Shown piece after piece: positions 5,379 through 11,129 of a stretch of 11,129 nucleotides of DNA (position 1 is the first letter of the stretch; the number at the start of each line of letters is the position of its first letter). The notes under the pieces were generated by a model. That model searched no databases. It was given only the letters and a program-made list of their open reading frames with translations, and was not told the DNA's origin. This DNA comes from an uncultured Gammaproteobacteria bacterium (GTDB lineage Bacteria > Pseudomonadota > Gammaproteobacteria > GCA-001735895): positions 1-11,129 of the forward strand of contig CALJQI010000219.1 in assembly GCA_937980285.1 (NCBI GenBank), in the 5' to 3' direction. The position numbers and the translations under genes were made by a program.

Positions 5379-8327
5379 ATGACCGATGCAAATACCCAGC
5401 TGGCGCTGATGATCGATCTCGAGCGCTGTACCGGCTGCAAGAGCTGCGAAGCCGCCTGCAAGCAAACCAACGCGCTCGGTCCCAACAGTTACCGCAACCG
5501 CGTGATCTGGTTCGACGAACAGCAGGCTGGCGACGAGGCATCGCTGGCGCGCCTCGATTTCCTCACCGTCACCTGCCAGCAATGCGAACGCCCGGCCTGC
5601 CTGCGCGCCTGCCCGGTATACCCGAAGGCTATATCCAAGGATCCCGTCACCGGGGTCGTGTCGATCGATGAAAACCGCTGTACCGGCTGCGGAGAATGCG
5701 CCCTGTCCTGCCCTTACGGCGCCATCGGCTACAACGCCGAACAGCACCACGCGGTCAAATGCGACCTCTGCGCCGAGCGCCGCACGCGCGACCTCGGGCC
5801 GGCCTGCGCTTTCGTTTGCCCGACCCGCGCGATCAGCTTCGACAATCGCGCCGAGCTGCTCGAACAGGCCAGGCGCGATCAGCGCGAAATTCTCGACACC
5901 GACCACTTCCTGCAGCAACCGGCGACGATTTACCTGCGACGCCCTCGCGACGCGGGCGCAAATGCGCCCGCAGGCCCCGCGCGCAGCACGCCCGCGCTGA
6001 TGAGCGATCACTCGAGCCGGGGCTCGCTGCAACCGGGCATCGCCAGCGGCAGCTACCGCAGGGCGGACAAAACGGAACTGAACAAGCAGCCCGAACGCGT
6101 CGTGCCGGGCGCCTGCAACATCTGCTTCAACGGCTGCCCGATCAAGTTCCACCTGCGCGGCGACAAGGTCGTCAATATCTACGGCAACGACGAGGACCCG
6201 GTATTCCAGGGCCGGGTCTGCCCCAAATCGCAAATGACGCTGCAGATGTACGACAACCCGCACCGGCTGACGACGCCGCTGAAGCGCGTCGGCAAACGCG
6301 GCAGCGACAGGTTCGAGGCCATTAGCTGGGAACAGGCGCTCGGCGAAATCGCGCACAAGCTCGAGGCGGTACGGGAGCAGTACGGCAGCGAGGCGCTCGC
6401 CATCCAGTCCGGTTCGCGCACCGGCGTGCTCAACATCATCGGCGCGATCCCGATATTCGCAAAGCTCTGGGGCACCGCCAACGTGGCCGCGACCGAACCC
6501 TATTGCGACATGGGCAAAGGTATCGCGTTGAGCCTGACGCAGGGCACCGGCGTGATGGCCAGCGTCTACACCGAGGAAGACATCGGCAGCGCCGAGGCCT
6601 ATGTCTATATCGGCGACAACCAGGCCGAAACCCGGCCGGTCAACTTCGGCATGACCAACGACTGGCGCCTTAAGCACGGCGCCAGAATGATCGCGGTCGA
6701 CCCCAGGCTTACCGCCACCGCAAGCAAGGCCGACGACTGGCTGCCGATCCGCTCGGGCACCGACATGGCGCTCGGTCTCGGCATCATCCATTACCTGTTC
6801 GCCAACGATTTGCACGACCAGGCCTTTTGCGAGCAGTGGATCGTCGGCTGGCGCGAGTGGCGCGATTTCGTATCCGAGCAGGGTTACGATCTCGACTGGT
6901 GCGCCCGGGTTACCGACCTGCAGCCGGGACAGATCGAAATGCTGGCGCGAACCATCGCCGCCGCCGACGGCTGCATGATTTTCCTCAGCCGCGGCATCAA
7001 CCAGCACACCAACTCGGCGCAAACCAACCGCGTATTCATGTTCGTCGCGGCGATGACCGGCAACTGGGGGCGCCGCGGCGGCGGTTATTTCAACGTCTCG
7101 TCGGAAATGAACTGGAAGGCGCCGAAACTGCCGAAGGAGCGCCGCCCCTGGACGCGAGCCGCAATTGGCAAGAACCCGTCGGACTGGATGACGGCCATGC
7201 TCGACGACGATCCCTACCCGATCAAGGCGTTGATCACCGGTAACAATCCGATGGCGCAATGGCCGAACCAGAACCGCGCCCGGCGCGCGCTGCAGGCGCT
7301 CGACCTGGTGGTGCATATGGAGCTGTTCAAAAACGCCACCTCGCGTTACGCGGACTACGTTCTGCCAATGGCCAGCGGCATCGAAAAAGGCGGTACCTCG
7401 CGTTTCGCCGAGGACCGGCGCATCGTCTGGAACGACCGCCTGATCGACCCGCCGGGCGACGCCAGGTCCGATCACTGGTTCTGGATCGAGCTCGGCAAGA
7501 AATTCGGCTTCGACGACCTGCTGAAGGACGATTACAAGGATCCGCGCAAGTTGTGGGACGAGGTGCTGGTGGCGGCGACGCCCGATCTCGCCGACGCCAC
7601 CACCGAACGCCTCACCAGCCTGCCCAACCGCAGCATACGCCTGCCCTTCTTCGAGTCGAAGAATGGAGAACTCGACCCGGTATACGTCACCGAAGCCATG
7701 CGGCAGAATCCCGACGCCGGCCTGAGCTACCCGACGCCCAGCGGCAAGCTCGAATTCTGGACGCCCGAGCAGGAGCGCAAGTTCGAAGCCATGGGCCTGT
7801 CTGCCCTGCCGGAGTTTTACACCGAGGCCGAACAGCTGCTGAACCTGCCGCATATCAAGTATGACGAAAAACCGGTGGCATCGAGTTTCTTCGACCGCGA
7901 GACGCTGGTTTACCCTGGCCGGATCGTAAACGAGCAGGTCACACGCGACGACGCCTTCGATACCGAGCTCGTCACCGGCCGACCGCCCGCGCCCCATTTT
8001 CATTCCTGGACCCATTACTTCTGGCAGGCGCAGGAAATGTGGCCCGACCTCTATTGCCAGATTCATCCGCAAAAAGCCGCCGCCATCGGCGTCGAGGACG
8101 GCGAGCAGGTGGCGATTCAAACCGCCAACGGCAGCATCGTTGCGCGCGCCTGGCTGCATCGCGGCATCCGCCCCAGCAGCGTCTTCGTGCCCATAGGCTG
8201 GGACGAACAGCAACCCTATCACCCCAGCTCTAGCGTCAACCACCTGACCGGCGTGCGGCTGGACCCGGTATCGCAGCAGGCCAACCTGAAAACCCACCTG
8301 TGCCGGGTAACCAGGGCGACGGCCTGA
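5379..8327 (+). CDS. Fused four-cluster ferredoxin / molybdopterin oxidoreductase
   Basis: A single 982-residue protein joins two subunits that are usually separate in DMSO-reductase-family enzymes. Residues 1-190 are a DmsB/PhsB/NrfC-like electron-transfer module with sixteen Cys for four 4Fe-4S clusters: C17/20/23/27, C66/69/74/78, C101/104/107/111 and C128/131/143/147. A low-complexity linker (191-240) follows. Residues 241-982 are a catalytic subunit, opening with C246-x2-C249-x3-C253-x27-C281 for a fifth cluster (FS0), then bis-MGD binding regions and a C-terminal molydopterin-dinucleotide-binding beta domain near 845-982. C376 in EPYCDMGKG is the likely Mo/W ligand. No Tat signal is visible, so the enzyme should be cytoplasmic, attached to the membrane through the preceding diheme protein (3-nt gap). 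The substrate is unknown; sulfur-compound enzymes such as SoeABC are a comparison for cytoplasmic orientation, not an assignment. The frame is open throughout, with no stop at the junction. Confidence 0.93.
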   Translation: MTDANTQLALMIDLERCTGCKSCEAACKQTNALGPNSYRNRVIWFDEQQAGDEASLARLDFLTVTCQQCERPACLRACPVYPKAISKDPVTGVVSIDENRCTGCGECALSCPYGAIGYNAEQHHAVKCDLCAERRTRDLGPACAFVCPTRAISFDNRAELLEQARRDQREILDTDHFLQQPATIYLRRPRDAGANAPAGPARSTPALMSDHSSRGSLQPGIASGSYRRADKTELNKQPERVVPGACNICFNGCPIKFHLRGDKVVNIYGNDEDPVFQGRVCPKSQMTLQMYDNPHRLTTPLKRVGKRGSDRFEAISWEQALGEIAHKLEAVREQYGSEALAIQSGSRTGVLNIIGAIPIFAKLWGTANVAATEPYCDMGKGIALSLTQGTGVMASVYTEEDIGSAEAYVYIGDNQAETRPVNFGMTNDWRLKHGARMIAVDPRLTATASKADDWLPIRSGTDMALGLGIIHYLFANDLHDQAFCEQWIVGWREWRDFVSEQGYDLDWCARVTDLQPGQIEMLARTIAAADGCMIFLSRGINQHTNSAQTNRVFMFVAAMTGNWGRRGGGYFNVSSEMNWKAPKLPKERRPWTRAAIGKNPSDWMTAMLDDDPYPIKALITGNNPMAQWPNQNRARRALQALDLVVHMELFKNATSRYADYVLPMASGIEKGGTSRFAEDRRIVWNDRLIDPPGDARSDHWFWIELGKKFGFDDLLKDDYKDPRKLWDEVLVAATPDLADATTERLTSLPNRSIRLPFFESKNGELDPVYVTEAMRQNPDAGLSYPTPSGKLEFWTPEQERKFEAMGLSALPEFYTEAEQLLNLPHIKYDEKPVASSFFDRETLVYPGRIVNEQVTRDDAFDTELVTGRPPAPHFHSWTHYFWQAQEMWPDLYCQIHPQKAAAIGVEDGEQVAIQTANGSIVARAWLHRGIRPSSVFVPIGWDEQQPYHPSSSVNHLTGVRLDPVSQQANLKTHLCRVTRATA
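5952..5971. repeat. Perfect 9-bp inverted repeat in the fusion linker
   Basis: GCGGGCGCA (5952-5960) and TGCGCCCGC (5963-5971) are exact inverted repeats separated by AA. They lie within the codons for residues about 192-198, between the ferredoxin and catalytic modules. A very stable RNA hairpin in the middle of a long message is expected. It may be a relic of an intergenic palindrome. Confidence 0.6.
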
Positions 8328-8331
8328 AATC

Positions 8332-9519
8332 ATGCAAGCGATCGATGCCGATATATCGTCTCAGTTTCTGCTGACCCTGGGCGTGATCCTGCTGATCGGC
8401 CTGATGTTTTCGACCATCGCCGAGCGCAGTTTCCTGCCGCGCGCCACGCTGCTGCTGATATTCGGAGCCATCATCGGCGACAGCATGTTCAACCTGATTC
8501 CGGCGATGTTCACGCAGCGTTTCGAACTCATCGCCGACATCACCCTGCTGATGGTCGGCTTCCTGCTGGGCGGCAAGCTGACCGCGAGTTCGTTGCGCGA
8601 TCACAGTTTCAAGTCGTTCGCCATTTCGTTCAGCGCCGCGGTGATTCCGGCCGCCGTGGTTTGTCTCGGCATGATGGCGATGGGAGTCACGATCGAAATC
8701 GCGGTGTTACTGGGATGCTTCGCCGCCGCCACCGCGCCGGCGGCGATATTCGACGTGGTCGAGGAGTCCGGCATCAAAAACCGTTTCAGCGAACTGTTAC
8801 TGCTGATTGTCGTGCTCGACGATGTCTGGGCGCTGTTACTGTTCGGCGTCGGCATGGCCATCGTCACTTCGCTCAACGGATCCGGCGGCGACATCGGTTT
8901 GGCTTCGCTGGTCGTGCAGGAACTCGGTGGCGCGATATTGCTGGGCGTGGCGATCGGTTTGCCCGCCGCCTACCTGAGCGGGCGCATCAAGCCCGGAAAA
9001 CCGATGCTGTCGGAGGCGCTCGGCATCGTCTTCCTGTGCGGCGGCCTGGCGCTGTGGCTGAACGTTTCCTACCTGATCGCGTCAATCGTCATGGGCGCGG
9101 TTATCGCCAACCTCGCACGCCACCACGACTACCCGTTTCACGCCATCGAGGGCATCGAATCCCTGTTCATGGTGGTGTTTTTCGTGCTCGCCGGCGCTTC
9201 GCTGCAATTCGACGCGCTCGCCACCATCGGCGGCATTGGCGTGATTTACATCGTCTGCCGCGCGCTCGGCAAATACCTCGGCGCCTGGCTCGGCGCTACC
9301 TTAAGCCGGGCCGGCAGCAAAAATCAGCAATGGATGGGAGTCGCGCTCCTGCCCCAGGCCGGGGTTGCGATCGGCATGGCGCTGGTGGCTTCGAACCGCT
9401 TCCCGGAGTATCGCCAGGTAATGCTGCCGATCGTCATCGCATCAACCGTTGTGTTTGAAATCATCGGCCCGGTGTTTACCCGCTATGCGATCGGCCATAG
9501 CCCCGACCAACAGGGCTAA
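8332..9519 (+). CDS. CPA2-family cation/proton antiporter (no RCK domain)
   Basis: This 395-residue hydrophobic protein has about 12-13 predicted membrane helices and fits the Na+/H+ exchanger fold (CPA2, KefB/NapA-like). Hallmarks are T134-A-P-A in the unwound helix region (AAATAPAAIFDVVEESG) and the adjacent acidic pair D163-D164 in VVLDDVWALLL, the ion and proton site. K314 (RALGKYLGAWLG) may be the lysine that goes with an Asp pair in electrogenic members such as NapA; this needs alignment. There is no C-terminal TrkA-N/RCK domain, unlike KefB/KefC, so ligand gating of that kind is absent. It starts 4 nt after the fusion gene with no good Shine-Dalgarno (AGGG is 15 nt away), so it is probably translated by coupling within the operon. 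It could exchange Na+ or K+ for H+ and balance the redox module; ion choice is inference. Confidence 0.88.
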   Translation: MQAIDADISSQFLLTLGVILLIGLMFSTIAERSFLPRATLLLIFGAIIGDSMFNLIPAMFTQRFELIADITLLMVGFLLGGKLTASSLRDHSFKSFAISFSAAVIPAAVVCLGMMAMGVTIEIAVLLGCFAAATAPAAIFDVVEESGIKNRFSELLLLIVVLDDVWALLLFGVGMAIVTSLNGSGGDIGLASLVVQELGGAILLGVAIGLPAAYLSGRIKPGKPMLSEALGIVFLCGGLALWLNVSYLIASIVMGAVIANLARHHDYPFHAIEGIESLFMVVFFVLAGASLQFDALATIGGIGVIYIVCRALGKYLGAWLGATLSRAGSKNQQWMGVALLPQAGVAIGMALVASNRFPEYRQVMLPIVIASTVVFEIIGPVFTRYAIGHSPDQQG

Positions 9520-9525
9520 TCCGGC

Positions 9526-10014
9526 TTAGACCGGCGCAATCATCTCGAGCAGCATTTCGATCGCGGTCTCCAGGGTCGCGGTGCGCACCGCTTCGCGATC
9601 GCCATCGAAACAGCACAGCCTGGCGACCAGTTGATCGCTGCTAGCGATTGCGATCCACACCGTGCCCACCGGTTTTTCCTCGCTGCCGCCGCCGGGACCG
9701 GCGACACCGGTGACGGCGATCGCATAATCGGCGCGGCTATGGCGCAGCGCGCCGCTGGCCATCGCGGCCGCGACCGGCTCGCTGACGGCGCCATAGTCCT
9801 CGATTATCGAAGCCGGCACCGCCAGCATCTCGCTCTTGGCCTCGTTACTGTAGGTAACGAATCCGCGTTCGAACCAGTCGGAACTGCCGGCCAGGTCGGT
9901 GAAGGTCTTTGCAATCAGGCCGCCGGTACAGGATTCGGCGGTGCAGACGCGCTGCCCCGCCTGCAGCAGCAGCGCGGCCAGCCTGGCCGTCTGTTGTTCG
10001 GCATTGTTGCTCAT
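9526..10014 (-). CDS. pncC: Nicotinamide-nucleotide amidase PncC (CinA C-terminal type)
   Basis: PncC deamidates nicotinamide mononucleotide to nicotinate mononucleotide, recycling NMN released by DNA ligase into NAD. The protein is 162 residues, the usual size of the stand-alone form without the CinA N-terminal domain. Recognisable stretches are TAESCTGGLIAK near 25-36 with the active-site serine region, GSSDWFERGFVTYSNEAK, GAVSEPVAAAMASGAL and GVAGPGGGSEEKPVGTVW. The ATG at 10012-10014 (MSNNAEQQTARLAALLLQAG) aligns with known N-termini; a longer in-frame reading to 10131 adds 39 non-family residues and crosses the probable promoter, so it was rejected. The gene faces the antiporter tail to tail with 6 nt between stops and diverges from ppk2. 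In E. coli pncC directly precedes recA; here a redox cassette separates them. Confidence 0.95.
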   Translation of the reverse strand: MSNNAEQQTARLAALLLQAGQRVCTAESCTGGLIAKTFTDLAGSSDWFERGFVTYSNEAKSEMLAVPASIIEDYGAVSEPVAAAMASGALRHSRADYAIAVTGVAGPGGGSEEKPVGTVWIAIASSDQLVARLCCFDGDREAVRTATLETAIEMLLEMIAPV

Positions 10015-10020
10015 GCGCGC

Positions 10021-10026
10021 ATTATA
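10021..10026 (-). promoter_or_regulatory. Perfect -10 box of pncC, implying a leaderless mRNA
   Basis: On the minus strand GGGTATAATGCGCGCATG precedes pncC: an exact TATAAT ends only 6 nt before the ATG, so transcription would begin at or next to the start codon. A weak -35 (TTATCC) is 17 nt upstream. No Shine-Dalgarno is present between the -10 and the ATG. Confidence 0.6.
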
Positions 10027-10098
10027 CCCGAAGCCCTCAAAACGGATAATCGCCGCCCGCCAATGATGGCGGCGCCGTAATCCATGGCTACCTGTTAT

Positions 10099-10119
10099 TT
10101 GACATGCATCAACTGTCAA
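10099..10119. promoter_or_regulatory. TTGACA-N9-TGTCAA dyad between pncC and ppk2
   Basis: Exact 6-bp arms TTGACA (10099-10104) and TGTCAA (10114-10119) form a palindrome with a 9-nt centre. Each arm is also a consensus -35 hexamer, one per strand, but neither has a good -10 at 16-18 nt. An operator for a dimeric regulator of ppk2 is the more likely reading. Confidence 0.42.
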
Positions 10120-10150
10120 TTTGCTTTGCATGGTCCGCGCGGCCTGCGGT

Positions 10151-10159
10151 TGATATACT
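10151..10159 (+). promoter_or_regulatory. Extended -10 promoter element of ppk2
   Basis: TGATATACT contains the TG-N extension and TATACT, five of six bases of TATAAT. It lies 30 nt before the ppk2 ATG and would start transcription near 10166, leaving a leader of about 23 nt. No clear -35 is present, which is acceptable for an extended -10. The dyad at 10099-10119 is about 35 nt upstream of it. Confidence 0.55.
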
Positions 10160-10188
10160 TAAAGCTAATTAATCAATCAACGGCCAAC

Positions 10189-11129
10189 ATGAACGACTCA
10201 ACCAATCCGCAAGCCGTCGCGGCGGAATCCGCCGACGATAGCCAGTTCGAAACTCCGTCGATGGAAGACGCCAGTATCGCCGAGCACGAGATAGATCGCA
10301 TGGAAGTGATTCGCCGCTTCGAAAACGGCATGTATCCCTATACCGACAAGATCAGCAAAGGCGAATACGAAAGGGAAAAAGCCGAGCTACAGGTCGAATT
10401 GCTCAAGGTGCAGAAATGGGTGAAGGAAACCGGCAAGAAAATTGTCATCCTGTTCGAAGGCCGCGATGCCGCCGGCAAGGGCGGCGCGATCAAGCGCTTC
10501 ATGGAACACCTCAACCCTCGTGGCGCCCGCGTCGTGGCGCTGGAAAAGCCCACCGTCGCCGAACGAACCCAGTGGTATTTCCAGAGATATATAAAGCACC
10601 TGCCCTCGGCCGGTGAAATGGTCCTGCTCGACCGCTCCTGGTACAACCGCGCGGGCGTCGAGCGCGTGATGGGATTCTGCGACCCCGCCGCCTACCTGGA
10701 ATTCATGCGCCAGTGTCCCGAAATCGAACGCATGCTGGTGCGCTCGGGCGTAATCCTGTTCAAGTACTGGTTTTCGGTCACCCAGGAAGAACAGCGCCGC
10801 CGTTTCGAATCGCGCAAGACAGACCCGCTAAAGCAATGGAAGCTGTCGCCGATCGACCAGGCTTCGATCGATAAATGGGACGATTACACCGAGGCCAAGG
10901 AAGCGATGTTCTTTTATACAGACACCGCCGACGCGCCCTGGACCATCATCAAATCGGACGACAAGAAGCGCGCGCGCCTGAACTGCATGCGCCATTTCCT
11001 GTCGTCGCTGAACTACGACGACAAGGACGGGGAACTGGTTGGCCAGGCCGACCCGTTCATCGTGACCTCGAGCGATCACGCAATCGCCCACAGCGAGCAC
11101 ATCCTCGGCAAGAGCCTGCATCCGGAGCA
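10189..11129 (+). CDS. ppk2: Polyphosphate kinase 2, 3' end beyond window
   Basis: PPK2 transfers phosphate between polyphosphate and nucleotides, mostly making ADP/GDP into ATP/GTP in class I enzymes. The first 313 residues are visible. Walker A is GRDAAGKG (91-98, including D93 and K97), followed by the lid region with EKPTVAERTQWYFQRY, Walker B LLDRSWYNRAGVERV (D148, R149) and the class I-like DPLKQWKLSPID (212-223). The final core segment WTIIKSDDKKRARLNCMRHFL is followed by a C-terminal extension that continues past the edge. The N-terminal 35 residues are acidic and probably disordered. The start is ATG 10189-10191, which has no strong Shine-Dalgarno; an in-frame ATG at residue 25 is possible but also lacks one. 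Class I is inferred from the single kinase domain and motif wording. The gene diverges from pncC. Confidence 0.95.
   Translation, partial: MNDSTNPQAVAAESADDSQFETPSMEDASIAEHEIDRMEVIRRFENGMYPYTDKISKGEYEREKAELQVELLKVQKWVKETGKKIVILFEGRDAAGKGGAIKRFMEHLNPRGARVVALEKPTVAERTQWYFQRYIKHLPSAGEMVLLDRSWYNRAGVERVMGFCDPAAYLEFMRQCPEIERMLVRSGVILFKYWFSVTQEEQRRRFESRKTDPLKQWKLSPIDQASIDKWDDYTEAKEAMFFYTDTADAPWTIIKSDDKKRARLNCMRHFLSSLNYDDKDGELVGQADPFIVTSSDHAIAHSEHILGKSLHPE

Noticed and set aside
4883..5671. 262-codon plus-strand frame overlapping the membrane subunit and the start of the fusion
   Set aside because: It is an Arg/Ala/Gly-rich out-of-frame reading across two well-supported genes.
5424..5690. Exact 15-bp direct repeat CGCTGTACCGGCTGC at 5424-5438 and 5676-5690
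   Set aside because: Both copies encode the ferredoxin motif R-C-T-G-C in the same frame; this is explained by repeated cluster-binding motifs, not a mobile repeat.
5148..8333. A 1061-codon open frame on the minus strand opposite the Fe-S/Mo fusion
   Set aside because: Its product is low-complexity and resembles no family, while the plus frame has complete conserved motifs. Long antisense frames are expected opposite GC-rich genes.
10015..10131. N-terminal extension of pncC to an upstream ATG at 10131
   Set aside because: The extra 39 residues are unlike PncC proteins and cover the TATAAT box.
1..11129. CRISPR array, insertion sequence, tRNA or rRNA
   Set aside because: No regularly spaced repeats, transposase frames, terminal inverted repeats or tRNA-like cloverleaf sequences were recognised.

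Overview
The window looks like a stretch of a GC-rich gammaproteobacterial chromosome. The reasons are the minus-strand recA-recX-alaS block, which E. coli also has next to pncC, a LexA-type box in front of recA, and protein sequences that closely follow the E. coli versions of AlaRS, RecA and PncC. The species cannot be named from the sequence alone. alaS runs off the left edge (C-terminus missing) and a polyphosphate kinase 2 gene runs off the right edge.

Layout. Positions 1-4348 (minus strand) hold recA, recX and alaS, transcribed right to left. A strong intrinsic terminator sits between recA and recX, and dyads lie upstream of recX and alaS. Positions 4349-4592 are a divergent control region with the SOS-type recA promoter. 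Positions 4593-9519 (plus strand) form a tight three-gene operon with spacings of 3 and 4 nt: a five-helix membrane protein with two His pairs suited to two b hemes, a 982-residue natural fusion of a four-cluster ferredoxin subunit with a molybdopterin oxidoreductase, and a CPA2-type cation/proton antiporter. Positions 9526-10014 (minus) are pncC, convergent with the antiporter with only 6 nt between stop codons. Positions 10015-10188 are the divergent pncC/ppk2 region. Positions 10189-11129 (plus) are class I-like ppk2.

How it fits together. The plus-strand operon lies between pncC and recA, neighbours in E. coli, and looks like a cassette inserted into a conserved housekeeping cluster. Neither the fusion protein nor the membrane protein has a visible Tat signal. 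The likely complex therefore faces the cytoplasm: a Mo/W-bisPGD active site with a probable Cys metal ligand, five 4Fe-4S clusters in one chain, and a diheme b subunit linking it across the membrane to the quinone pool. The antiporter may balance ions or pH for this redox module. The substrate is not identifiable from sequence. This redox-antiporter cassette is the most interesting part of the window; the rest is housekeeping with some notable control signals.
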